DNA of 64,000 nt from Ruminococcus sp. (lineage in GTDB: Bacteria; Bacillota; Clostridia; Oscillospirales; Ruminococcaceae), in the NCBI GenBank assembly GCA_015066745.1, contig SVNW01000011.1:1-64000 (forward strand), read 5' to 3'. The translations under genes were made by a program, and so were the position numbers. The notes under the pieces are model-generated. The model made no database searches, was not told the origin of the DNA, and was given only the letters and a program-made list of their open reading frames with translations. Below are positions 1 to 9,640 of this stretch, piece after piece. The stretch's first letter is position 1; each line of letters starts with the position of its first letter.

Positions 1-83
1 GATTGCTCCTTTCTATTGAATTTTTGGGGTTGGTGTGGTATAATGAGCTTGTCAATAATTAAGAAGTTGGAAAGGGGAATAAT

Positions 84-377
84 ATGAAAAAAATAAGTGT
101 TAAGCTGATTCTTTCATTCTTGGCTTTTTTAACTATCAATCTGTGGCTTATAGCTAAGGGAGTTACTAAAGGCAATGCTGACTTTTTTATTTCTTCAACA
201 GTAGAAGAAACTATTTTATTTATTCTTTTACAGCTATTTGTCATCGTTATTTATAATATTCAGCCACTTACAATAAAAAAGTCCAAACTAATATATTGGT
301 GTGTTTCCGAAGTATTTGTTTTTGCTACTGTTTTCTTTTGGGGGATATTTATTGTTGGACCTATATGGTTTATATAA
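84..377 (+). CDS. Small hydrophobic membrane protein, about 3 predicted TM segments, unknown function
   Basis: 97-aa ORF with strongly hydrophobic segments; SD-like ggaaagggg upstream of ATG. Confidence 0.6.
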   Translation: MKKISVKLILSFLAFLTINLWLIAKGVTKGNADFFISSTVEETILFILLQLFVIVIYNIQPLTIKKSKLIYWCVSEVFVFATVFFWGIFIVGPIWFI

Positions 378-482
378 CTACAGATTTCAATATCTGTTCC
401 AACCGACCTCTCCAGCCACTTGTGACGAAGAATAACTGTACACAGCTTCCTGCTATCAATCTGTTGTCAAAAGACAAAAGAA

Positions 483-520
483 AATCCCGAAAACCTCATC
501 GTTGCGAGGTTTTCGGGATT
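483..520 (-). terminator. Rho-independent terminator downstream of the GMP synthase subunit gene
   Basis: Perfect 15-bp inverted repeat aatcccgaaaacctc / gaggttttcgggatt with 8-nt loop; T-rich run on the minus strand after the stem. Confidence 0.85.
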
Positions 521-527
521 GATTATT

Positions 528-1505
528 TTATTCCCACTCAATAGTACCAACCGGCTTAGGTGTCAGATCATACAGAACTCTGTTGATTCCTTCAACTTCA
601 GCAGTGATACGTGCAGTGATCTTGTGAAGAAGTGCATATGGGATTTCTTCGATAGTAGCACTCATAGCGTCTGTAGTATTTACAGCACGGATAATAGCAG
701 GCCAGCCTTCGTAACGCTTGCTGTCTTTAACACCTACGCTCTTCATATCCGGAACAGCGATAAAGTACTGCCATACAGTCTTGTTAAGACCTGCGTTTTC
801 AAATTCTTCACGTAAAATAGCGTCTGCTTCACGAAGAGCGTTAAGACGATCTCTTGTGATAGCACCAAGACATCTTACGCCGAGACCCGGACCTGGGAAT
901 GGCTGACGATCAACCATGTTAGCAGGGAGGCCGAGAGCCTTACCTACAACACGTACTTCATCTTTGTAAAGGAGCTTTACAGGTTCAACGAGTTCAAACT
1001 GCATATCTTCTGGAAGTCCGCCAACGTTGTGGTGAGCCTTTACGCCGTCGCTTTCGAGGATATCAGGATAGATAGTGCCCTGAGCGAGGAAAGAAATACC
1101 TTCGAGTTTGCTTGCTTCTTCATCAAAAACTTTGATAAATTCGCCACCGATGATCTTACGTTTCTTTTCAGGTTCTGCAACATCTTTGAGAAGGTCGAGG
1201 AAACGGTCGGTAGCATCAATATATATAAGATTTGCATCAAGCTGGTTGCGGAAAACTTCGATAACCTGTTCACTTTCGCCTTTACGCATAAGACCGTGAT
1301 TTACGTGAACGCAAACGAGCTGTTTACCGATAGCCTTGATTAAGAGAGCAGCAACAACAGATGAGTCTACACCGCCTGAGAGAGCGAGGAGAACTTTTTT
1401 ATCTCCTACCTGAGCCTTTACAGTGGCTACCTGTTCGTTTATGAAAGCCTCTGCGAGTTCAGGTGTAGTAATTCTTGCCATAGATTCCGGACGTACATTT
1501 TCCAT
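528..1505 (-). CDS. guaA: GMP synthase (glutamine-hydrolysing), ATP-pyrophosphatase subunit only, no glutaminase domain
   Basis: LSGGVDSSV PP-loop, KRKIIGGEFIKVFDEEA, HHNVGGLP, PFPGPGLGVR and C-terminal GTIEWE; the protein starts just before the PP-loop domain. Confidence 0.93.
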   Translation of the reverse strand: MENVRPESMARITTPELAEAFINEQVATVKAQVGDKKVLLALSGGVDSSVVAALLIKAIGKQLVCVHVNHGLMRKGESEQVIEVFRNQLDANLIYIDATDRFLDLLKDVAEPEKKRKIIGGEFIKVFDEEASKLEGISFLAQGTIYPDILESDGVKAHHNVGGLPEDMQFELVEPVKLLYKDEVRVVGKALGLPANMVDRQPFPGPGLGVRCLGAITRDRLNALREADAILREEFENAGLNKTVWQYFIAVPDMKSVGVKDSKRYEGWPAIIRAVNTTDAMSATIEEIPYALLHKITARITAEVEGINRVLYDLTPKPVGTIEWE

Positions 1506-1726
1506 GATTGATCATTCCTTTCGTTAATTAAAACCGATATAATTATATCACGACAACGCTGATTTTTCAATAGGGAATAAGTTTAAAAAAATTTTTTGAT
1601 GAAGTTAATGGTATATTGATATATTATGTTGTTATTTTTTGTATGTGTTGCTTAAAGTAAAAACTTTCAATTTTTTGACATTTTCTATTTTTTGAAAATA
1701 TTTCAGCTTTTATCGATAAAAATAAG

Positions 1727-2893
1727 TTATTTTTCCCATTCAAACATTCTGTAGACTTTTTCATTATGCACTCTTGTGCTGAGTACAAATCCCATCATGA
1801 CATACATACTTAACAAAGCAGTTCCTCCGGCACTTACAAAGGGGAACGGAACACCGATAACCGGCAATATTTTTAGAGCCATTCCGATATTCATTACACA
1901 GTGGGCAAAAATCATTGCAAATGCACCCATACATATATTTTTACCAAGTTCTTCTCTGGTTTTTCGGCTGTCTGCTATTATTTTTATACAGATATATGCC
2001 ATAAGTGCAATAAGCGCAACACAACCGGCAAATCCGAAGACATATCCGACGTATGAAAAAATGAAGTCGTTGTGCATTTCAGGAACTTCATGGTAGTTGT
2101 CATTGCACAGACCGTTTCCGGTTATTCCGCCGGAGGCAAGGAGATTAAGTCCCAGATCCTGTTGCCATTCAATACCTTCGGGGTCGCTTCCTGGATTGAA
2201 AAGTATAAGGATACGCTCTTTATGAACTGAGCCGAGAAGATATTTCCATGCAAAGAACAAAGCAGGCGGTATGGCGATAACAGCAAGGAGTATGTAACCT
2301 ATCGATATTCCTGCCGAATATATCATCACAAGAAACATCACAAGAAATACAAGTGCTGTACCATGGTCGCCCTGTTTCATGACGATAGCTACCGGAACTG
2401 CACCGTGAAGGCATAGCAAAAGCGTATTTATAAGATTGTTCATGCTGTCCTTGACTTTATAGAGATGATATGAAAATGACAGCAGAAAAGCTATTTTTAA
2501 TATTTCCGCAGGCTGAAAGGTTATCGGTCCGAGTTTGAGCCATGCGATATCATCAGTACCGCTTACACCGACACCCATTGAAGTAAATGTCAGAATAACA
2601 GGAACTATGGCGACAGGGACATACAGAAACCAGAGTTTTGATATTTTTTTATAGTCAAAAGCGGCTATAAAAAGGCTGACAGCCAGACCTGCAAGCATTG
2701 AAAAAAGCTGAGTCCTGAAAGTATCGGGATGAAGATAATCCGTTTTTCCGAGAGAGTAGAGCAGGGCAACTCCAAGAGCTGTACACAGACTTACTGCAAG
2801 CAGTAAAAGTTTGTCAAGCTTTTTGAAATATTTTGCAATGGCATTAAAAATGGTTTTCATTTTTGTATTCCTTTCAAAAATTTTGTTTTTCAA
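1727..2893 (-). CDS. RodA/FtsW/SpoVE family SEDS protein
   Basis: Multi-TM; motifs GITGNGLC, HNDFIFSYVGYVFGF, PFVSAGGTALLSMYVMMG; translation probably begins at the internal ATG (MKTIFNAIAKYF). Confidence 0.88.
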   Translation of the reverse strand: MKNKIFERNTKMKTIFNAIAKYFKKLDKLLLLAVSLCTALGVALLYSLGKTDYLHPDTFRTQLFSMLAGLAVSLFIAAFDYKKISKLWFLYVPVAIVPVILTFTSMGVGVSGTDDIAWLKLGPITFQPAEILKIAFLLSFSYHLYKVKDSMNNLINTLLLCLHGAVPVAIVMKQGDHGTALVFLVMFLVMIYSAGISIGYILLAVIAIPPALFFAWKYLLGSVHKERILILFNPGSDPEGIEWQQDLGLNLLASGGITGNGLCNDNYHEVPEMHNDFIFSYVGYVFGFAGCVALIALMAYICIKIIADSRKTREELGKNICMGAFAMIFAHCVMNIGMALKILPVIGVPFPFVSAGGTALLSMYVMMGFVLSTRVHNEKVYRMFEWEK

Positions 2894-3686
2894 GTTGTGA
2901 AAGATATTCTGATATAGTTTTGGTTACGCCGTATTCGGCATTGCTTTTAGCTATGTATTTCCCGTATTTTTTCATGTCATCATTGGCATTTTCCATTACA
3001 TAGCTGTATTCTGCCTGTTCTAAAAGTGAAATGTCATTGTAAAAATCACCGAAAGCCATAGTTTCGGACCTGCTTATGCCAAGCTCTTTCTGAAGTATTG
3101 AAAGTCCGGCACCTTTGCATACACCGGGATTCATTATATCCATCCAGCAACTTCCTGATATCTGTAACTCCACAGAATCTTTAAAAAGTCTGTTAAGTAC
3201 AGGAAATGAATTTTCTGAAGGGTCTTTTTTATCGAATATAGCTATCTTGAAAATCGTGTCATTTACATCAAGCAGATCATTAAGCACAGTACGTGTAAAA
3301 TAATAAAAACCAAGTTCTTCTTCTGACTGCCTGTTAAACTCCTCCGAAATATATGTACCGTTCATTCCGCAAAGTACAAGGTGTACATCGGGGAGATATT
3401 TTTTACAGGCACTGATGATTTCCTTCAGTTTATTGTCGGGGAGACCGTTCACTCCGGTGATCTTTCCGTCAACTACATTAAATGCACCATTGTCACAGAT
3501 AAATGTCATTTTGTCTGTTCTTTCCTTAAAAAGCGGTTTTAATGCCGAATACGATCTTCCGCTTGCTACGACAAATTTGATATTGTATTTTTCAAGTTTG
3601 TCGAGTATATCAAAAAAATCCGGAGGGAAATTTTTGTCAGGGTCAAGAAGAGTGCCGTCCATATCGCTTGCTATAAGTCTTATCAT
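2874..3686 (-). CDS. Cof-type HAD-IIB family hydrolase
   Basis: DMDGTLLDPD N-terminal motif, FGDFYNDISLL motif IV. Confidence 0.9.
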   Translation of the reverse strand: MIRLIASDMDGTLLDPDKNFPPDFFDILDKLEKYNIKFVVASGRSYSALKPLFKERTDKMTFICDNGAFNVVDGKITGVNGLPDNKLKEIISACKKYLPDVHLVLCGMNGTYISEEFNRQSEEELGFYYFTRTVLNDLLDVNDTIFKIAIFDKKDPSENSFPVLNRLFKDSVELQISGSCWMDIMNPGVCKGAGLSILQKELGISRSETMAFGDFYNDISLLEQAEYSYVMENANDDMKKYGKYIAKSNAEYGVTKTISEYLSQLEKQNF

Positions 3687-3716
3687 ATTAAGAGATTCAT
3701 TCCTTTGTGTAAAATA

Positions 3717-5249
3717 TCATTCTCTCTGATTCCAGTATTTCCTGTCAAGCGATCTGTACTGTACAGCCTGTGAAATATGTGATTTGTCTATTACTTCCTT
3801 GTTATCAAGATCTGCTATGGTACGTGCTACTTTAAGTATTCTGTCATAAGCTCTGGCTGAAAGACCCATTCTGTCAAACACGTTTCCTAAAAATGTTCTT
3901 GCTTTATCATCAAGTGGACAGAAATCATGAAGTTTTGATGAAGTGATCCTTGCGTTGCACGGAATGGAAGTTCCTTTAAATCTTTCAAGCTGTATTTCAC
4001 GTGCGTTTTGTACTCTTTTGCGTATAGTTTCCGAACTTTCTTCTTTTGCAGTAGACGAAAGATGTTCAAACTCTACCGGAGCAACTTCTATATGAAGATC
4101 AAGTCTGTCAAGAAGCGGACCGGAAATCTTTGAAAGATAGTTTGAGACTTGTTTTTGTGAGCATATGCATTTTTTCTTCGGGTGACCGAAAAAACCGCAG
4201 GGGCAAGGGTTCATAGCAGCGATAAGCATTATTGATGAAGGGTAAGTTATAGTACCTGCAGAACGGGAAATAGTAACTTTTTGATCTTCGAGCGGTTGTC
4301 TGAGTATTTCGAGGGTTCTTCTGTCAAATTCGGCAAGCTCATCAAGAAAAAGAAGACCGTTGTGTGCAAGTGATATTTCTCCGGGGTGAGGAACGCTTCC
4401 GCCACCTGCCAGTCCGGCAGATGAAATAGTGTGGTGAGGAGAACGGAAAGGTCTTACCGTTACAAGCGGAGTATCTTTGTCAAGAAGTCCTGAAATAGAG
4501 TGAATGTTGGTTGTTTCTATAGATTCTTCAAATGTCATCAGAGGCAGAATAGAAGGTAGTCTTTTTGAAAGCATACTTTTTCCGCTTCCGGGGCTTCCGA
4601 TAAGCAGTGCATTGTGACCTCCTGCAGCGGCTATTTCCAGAGCAAGCTTTGCTGCGTGCTGTCCTTTTATATCGCTGAAATCAGCGGCAGAGCAGTAGTG
4701 AGTGTCACGAGGCTTGTATTTTTTCTGAACCGGAATTTTATTTCCGCCTTTGAAATGTTCGATGACATCCATAATAGATTTTACACCATAAACATTGATT
4801 TCGTCAACTACTGATGCTTCAAATGCATTGTCATACGGAACAAATGCGTGCTTAATGTTATTTTTCTGAGCTACAAGTATCATAGGTAAAACTCCGTTTA
4901 CGTGTCGTATATTACCATTTAACGATACCTCACCGATAAAACAGCAATCATCGGTGTTTTCGGTGATATAGCCCATTGCTTTTAAGATTCCCATAAAAAT
5001 TGCCAGATCATGAACAGAACCGCTTTTTTTCGTATCAGCAGGAGCAAGATTCATCATTACTCTTGCGTTAGGAAATTTTATTCCGCCTGAACGCATTGCT
5101 GATTTTATACGTTCACGACTTTCTTTTACTACCATATCAGGAAGACCTACTATCTCAAAAGATGGTTGACCCATACTTATATCGGTTTCTACATCTACCG
5201 GAAAAGCATTTAATCCGAATAATCCCAGAGTATTAATTTTTGAAAACAT
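3717..5249 (-). CDS. YifB/ComM family Mg-chelatase-like AAA+ ATPase
   Basis: GSPGSGKSMLSKRLPSILP Walker A, FRSPHHTISSAGLAGGG, LLFLDELAEF, MNPCPCG. Confidence 0.95.
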   Translation of the reverse strand: MFSKINTLGLFGLNAFPVDVETDISMGQPSFEIVGLPDMVVKESRERIKSAMRSGGIKFPNARVMMNLAPADTKKSGSVHDLAIFMGILKAMGYITENTDDCCFIGEVSLNGNIRHVNGVLPMILVAQKNNIKHAFVPYDNAFEASVVDEINVYGVKSIMDVIEHFKGGNKIPVQKKYKPRDTHYCSAADFSDIKGQHAAKLALEIAAAGGHNALLIGSPGSGKSMLSKRLPSILPLMTFEESIETTNIHSISGLLDKDTPLVTVRPFRSPHHTISSAGLAGGGSVPHPGEISLAHNGLLFLDELAEFDRRTLEILRQPLEDQKVTISRSAGTITYPSSIMLIAAMNPCPCGFFGHPKKKCICSQKQVSNYLSKISGPLLDRLDLHIEVAPVEFEHLSSTAKEESSETIRKRVQNAREIQLERFKGTSIPCNARITSSKLHDFCPLDDKARTFLGNVFDRMGLSARAYDRILKVARTIADLDNKEVIDKSHISQAVQYRSLDRKYWNQRE

Positions 5250-5365
5250 AATTTTATTGTCCTTTCTTAAAATATTTATTTACAAAACCATATTTATGAA
5301 ATAATAATATCATATTATGGATAAAAAATCAATAGTTGTAAAGGGAGTTTTTTGAAAAAATAAAA

Positions 5366-5404
5366 AATCTCATATTTCAGACAAAAAAATCTGAAGTATG
5401 AGAT
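5366..5404 (-). terminator. Terminator/attenuator-like hairpin upstream of the yifB-like gene, active orientation minus
   Basis: atctcatatttcaga / tctgaagtatgagat inverted repeat (one G-U); on the minus strand it is followed by ttttttatttttt. Confidence 0.5.
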
Positions 5405-5501
5405 CAATGATATTTAAAAATAAATACTCTATCCGATAAATCAAAAAACGTTGAAGATTTGATAAAAAAACCGTTTGTTATTACAAAAATATTTTAAGCC
5501 A

Positions 5502-5530
5502 TTGACACCTTGGATTGATTGTAGTATAAT
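5502..5530 (+). promoter_or_regulatory. Sigma-70-type promoter for rpoB
   Basis: TTGACA (5502-5507), 17-bp spacer, TATAAT (5525-5530), about 160 bp upstream of rpoB start. Confidence 0.8.
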
Positions 5531-5692
5531 TATATAATGTATCAAAATGGCTATTTATATACTTGTTTTATAACAGTATCAGTATAACATATAAGTGTTA
5601 AAATAGCAATAGTTTCAGATTAATTCCTGTATTATTGTCATTTTTTACAGTGACAGTTGCAGGTCATCAACACAAAGGAGGACCAGACACCT

Positions 5693-8600
5693 ATGGTGAA
5701 TGTCAAGCCTAAACAGCTCGGAAAAAATGTAAGAATGAGCTTCGGTAAAATAAACGAGGCTTTAGAGATGCCAAATCTTATTGAAGTGCAGAAAAATTCC
5801 TACAAATGGTTCAAAGAGGAGGGACTGAAAGAGGTTTTTCATGATGTAGCAGCAATTACTGACTACAACGGAAATTTAGTTCTGAATTTTACAGGATACA
5901 AAATTGACGAAACGCCTAAGTATTCTATTGCTGAATGTAAAGAGCGTGATGTTACTTATGCAGCACCATTGAGAGTTACTGCAACACTGTGGAACAAGGA
6001 AACCGGCGATGTTAAGGAAAGCGAAATTTTCATGGGCGATTTTCCGCTTATGACTGACAGCGGTACTTTTGTAATCAACGGTGCAGAACGTGTTATTGTT
6101 TCTCAGCTTGTCAGATCTCCGGGTGTTTACTACTCGTTTGAAAAGGATAAGACAGGTAAGAACCTTTACAAGTCCACTGTTATTCCGAACCGTGGTGCAT
6201 GGCTTGAATACGAGATGGACTCCAATGACGTAGTATATGTACGTATAGATAAAAACAGAAAAATACCGCTTACTACATTTATAAGAGCACTTGGTGTAAG
6301 TACTGACGAAGAAATCGAAGATATGTTCGGTTATGACGAAAGACTTTATCAGACAATGACTCAGAAAGACGGTACCAAAAACAACTCTGATGCGCTTATT
6401 GATGTTTACAAGAAGTTGCGTCCGGGTGAACCGCCTACGGTAGAAAGCGCTCTGTCACATATTAATAATCTTTTCTTTGACGCAAAGAGATATGATCTTT
6501 GTAAGTTCGGAAGATACAAGTACAACAAAAAACTTGGTATAGCATCAAGACTTGCAGGTCATAAGCTTTCAAGACCTGTTGTAAATTCACTTACAGGTGA
6601 ATTTATGGCTGATGAGGGAGAATTCATAAACTATGAGAAGGCTTGTGAGATCGAGCAGGCTGGTGTATCAGAAGCCTTTGTAAATGTTGAAGTAAAGGAA
6701 GATTACACAACTCCTTTAGGCGAAAAGAAGGTAAGACTTGTTGAAAAAGAAGTAAAGATCATCGGTAACGGTATGGTTGATATCACAAAGTATGTAAACT
6801 TTGATGTAGAAAAGTATGATATCAACGAAAAAGTTTACTTCAAAGTTCTCAAGGATATCCTTGAAAATTCCGCCAATGAAGAAGAAATCGAAGAAAATGT
6901 AAAGAAGAGAGTGGAAGAACTCGTTCCTAAGCACATTATTCTCGATGATATATACGCTACAATAAGCTATTTCCTCAACCTTTGTTCAGGTATAGGAACA
7001 GTTGACGATATCGACCATCTTGGAAACAGAAGAATCCGTTCTGTAGGTGAACTTCTCCAGAACCAGTTCAGAATCGGTTTTGCAAGAATGGAAAGAGTTA
7101 TCCGTGAAAGAATGAACCTTCAGACTCAGGATGTTGATACAATAACACCTCAGTCACTTGTAAATATCCGTCCTATCACAGCGGCTATAAAAGAATTTTT
7201 CGGTTCATCACCACTTTCACAGTTCATGGATCAGACAAACCCTCTGGCTGAACTTACACATAAGAGACGTCTTTCAGCTCTCGGTCCTGGCGGTCTTTCA
7301 AGAGACAGAGCCGGATTTGAGGTTCGTGACGTTCACTACAGCCACTACGGAAGAATGTGTCCTATCGAAACACCTGAAGGTCCTAACATCGGTCTTATCT
7401 CATATCTTGCTACATTTGCAAGAATCAATAAATACGGATTTATCGAAGCTCCTTATCGTAAAGTTGATAAAGAGACAGGTGTGGTTACAAATGAAGTTGT
7501 ATATATGACAGCTGATGTTGAAGACAACTTTGTAGTTGCACAGGCTAATGAACCGCTTACAGAAGACGGAAAATTTGCAAGAGTAAGAGTAAATGCACGT
7601 TACAGAGACAAGATCCTCGAATGTGAAAGAGAAATCGTTGATTACATGGACGTTTCACCTAAGATGGTTGTTTCTGTTGCTACAGCCATGATTCCGTTCC
7701 TTGAGAACGATGACGCTAACCGTGCGCTTATGGGATCAAACATGCAGCGACAGGCTGTACCGCTTCTCAAGACAGAAAGCCCTATCGTAGGAACAGGTAT
7801 GGAATACAAGGCAGCTGTTGACTCAGGTGTGTGTATTGTGGCTGACTGTAATGGTGTTGTTACCGGTGTTTGCGCTGATGAGATCGTAGTAAAAGACGAA
7901 AACATGATCGAACATAAGTACAAACTTACAAAGTTCAAGCGTTCAAACCAGGGTACATGTACAAACCAGCGTCCTATAGTAAATGTCGGTGAAAAGATAA
8001 CTGCAGGTCAGGTTCTTGCTGACGGTCCTGCTACATGTGACGGTGAAATATCACTTGGTAAAAACGCACTCATCGGATTTATGACATGGGAAGGTTATAA
8101 CTACGAAGACGCCGTACTTCTTAACGAAAGAGTTGTACGTGAAGATATATATACATCTATCCATATTGAAGAATATGAAATAGAAGCAAGAGATACAAAG
8201 CTCGGACCTGAAGAGATCACAAGAGATATTCCTAACGTGGGCGATGATGCTCTCAAGGATCTTGATGAAAACGGTATTATCCGTATCGGTGCTGAAGTTC
8301 ATGCAGGCGATATACTTGTTGGTAAGGTAACACCTAAGGGTGAAACTGAACTTACAGCAGAAGAAAGACTTCTCAGAGCAATATTCGGTGAAAAGGCAAG
8401 AGAAGTACGTGATAATTCTCTTAAAGTACCTCATGGTGAAGCCGGTGTTATTGTTGACGTAAAGATATTTACAAGAGAAAACTGTGATGAACTCAGTCCC
8501 GGTGTAAATATGCTCGTTCGTTGCTATATCGCTCAGAAGAGAAAGATCTCTGTCGGAGACAAGATGGCCGGTCGTCATGGTAACAAGGGTGTCGTTTCAC

Positions 8601-9544
8601 GTATACTCCCTCAGGAAGATATGCCATTCCTTGCTGACGGTACACCACTTGATATCGTTCTTAACCCTCTCGGTGTTCCTTCACGTATGAACATCGGACA
8701 GGTACTTGAAGTACATCTTGGTATTGCGGCTAAGGCACTTGGCTGGAAGATAATGACTCCGGTATTTGACGGTGCGCACGAAGAAGATATACGTGCTTGT
8801 TTCAGAGCAGCTGATGAACATCTCAAGAAGGTTGATGATCCTGATATGCTCTTTAACGGCGTTGACTTCAACGAAGACGGTAAGTTTACGCTTTATGACG
8901 GAAGAACAGGTGAACCTTTTGATAACAAGGTTACAGTTGGTTATATGTATTACCTCAAACTCCATCATCTCGTTGACGATAAGATCCATGCACGTTCAGT
9001 AGGTCCTTACTCACTTGTTACACAGCAGCCTCTCGGCGGTAAGGCACAGTTCGGTGGACAGAGATTCGGTGAAATGGAAGTTTGGGCACTTGAAGCTTAT
9101 GGTGCTGCATATACACTTCAGGAAATCCTTACAGTTAAGTCTGACGATACTGTAGGACGTGTAAACACATATGAAGCTATTGTTAAGGGACAGAACGTTC
9201 CTAAGCCGAGCTTCCCTGAAGCATTCAAGGTTCTTATCAAGGAACTCCAGTCACTTGGTCTCGATGTAAGAGTTCTTGATGCTGAAGAAAATGAAATAGA
9301 TCTTAAACAGACTTTTGATGATGATGATATCATACCTCAGCCGGTTTCAGCAGCAGATGACACAGCTATGCCGCTAACCGATGATTATTATGATTCAGCA
9401 GAAGCAGAAGATTCAGGTATGGCCATAGAAGAAAATGACGATGATTCTGATATGTTAGGCATGGATGATGACGACGAATTTAACGATATGGATGACAGTG
9501 ATTTTAATTACGATGATCTTGCTTCTGATGAAGACGATATGTAA
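5693..9544 (+). CDS. rpoB: DNA-directed RNA polymerase subunit beta
   Basis: Full-length beta motifs ([48 protein letters not shown]). ORF opens at 5657, but AAAGGAGG before ATG 5693 supports that start. Confidence 0.98.
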   Translation: MVNVKPKQLGKNVRMSFGKINEALEMPNLIEVQKNSYKWFKEEGLKEVFHDVAAITDYNGNLVLNFTGYKIDETPKYSIAECKERDVTYAAPLRVTATLWNKETGDVKESEIFMGDFPLMTDSGTFVINGAERVIVSQLVRSPGVYYSFEKDKTGKNLYKSTVIPNRGAWLEYEMDSNDVVYVRIDKNRKIPLTTFIRALGVSTDEEIEDMFGYDERLYQTMTQKDGTKNNSDALIDVYKKLRPGEPPTVESALSHINNLFFDAKRYDLCKFGRYKYNKKLGIASRLAGHKLSRPVVNSLTGEFMADEGEFINYEKACEIEQAGVSEAFVNVEVKEDYTTPLGEKKVRLVEKEVKIIGNGMVDITKYVNFDVEKYDINEKVYFKVLKDILENSANEEEIEENVKKRVEELVPKHIILDDIYATISYFLNLCSGIGTVDDIDHLGNRRIRSVGELLQNQFRIGFARMERVIRERMNLQTQDVDTITPQSLVNIRPITAAIKEFFGSSPLSQFMDQTNPLAELTHKRRLSALGPGGLSRDRAGFEVRDVHYSHYGRMCPIETPEGPNIGLISYLATFARINKYGFIEAPYRKVDKETGVVTNEVVYMTADVEDNFVVAQANEPLTEDGKFARVRVNARYRDKILECEREIVDYMDVSPKMVVSVATAMIPFLENDDANRALMGSNMQRQAVPLLKTESPIVGTGMEYKAAVDSGVCIVADCNGVVTGVCADEIVVKDENMIEHKYKLTKFKRSNQGTCTNQRPIVNVGEKITAGQVLADGPATCDGEISLGKNALIGFMTWEGYNYEDAVLLNERVVREDIYTSIHIEEYEIEARDTKLGPEEITRDIPNVGDDALKDLDENGIIRIGAEVHAGDILVGKVTPKGETELTAEERLLRAIFGEKAREVRDNSLKVPHGEAGVIVDVKIFTRENCDELSPGVNMLVRCYIAQKRKISVGDKMAGRHGNKGVVSRILPQEDMPFLADGTPLDIVLNPLGVPSRMNIGQVLEVHLGIAAKALGWKIMTPVFDGAHEEDIRACFRAADEHLKKVDDPDMLFNGVDFNEDGKFTLYDGRTGEPFDNKVTVGYMYYLKLHHLVDDKIHARSVGPYSLVTQQPLGGKAQFGGQRFGEMEVWALEAYGAAYTLQEILTVKSDDTVGRVNTYEAIVKGQNVPKPSFPEAFKVLIKELQSLGLDVRVLDAEENEIDLKQTFDDDDIIPQPVSAADDTAMPLTDDYYDSAEAEDSGMAIEENDDDSDMLGMDDDDEFNDMDDSDFNYDDLASDEDDM

Positions 9545-9585
9545 TTGTAATAACGTTTGATTTAGTTTAAGATAGGAGTTAAGTA

Positions 9586-9610
9586 GTAAAGAGAGAACAG
9601 CTCTCTTTAC
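9586..9610 (+). promoter_or_regulatory. Hairpin in the rpoB-rpoC intergenic region
   Basis: Perfect 10-bp stem gtaaagagag-aacag-ctctctttac. Confidence 0.6.
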
Positions 9611-9640
9611 ATCTTGCCTCCGGTGTGGGAGGATAATGCT

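Noticed and set aside
378-482. Non-coding stretch that could be a remnant of a coding sequence
   Set aside because: Minus-strand translation (RKLCTVILRHKWLERSVGTDIEIC) looks coding-like but no start, SD or recognisable family; too short to call.
1506-1726. Possible purine riboswitch upstream of the GMP synthase subunit gene
   Set aside because: AT-rich gap; I could not identify the conserved three-way junction or a terminator/antiterminator pair.
8051-8578. 175-aa minus-strand ORF inside rpoB
   Set aside because: Cys/Tyr/Phe-rich translation typical of antisense shadow of a strongly coding gene; fully overlaps rpoB.
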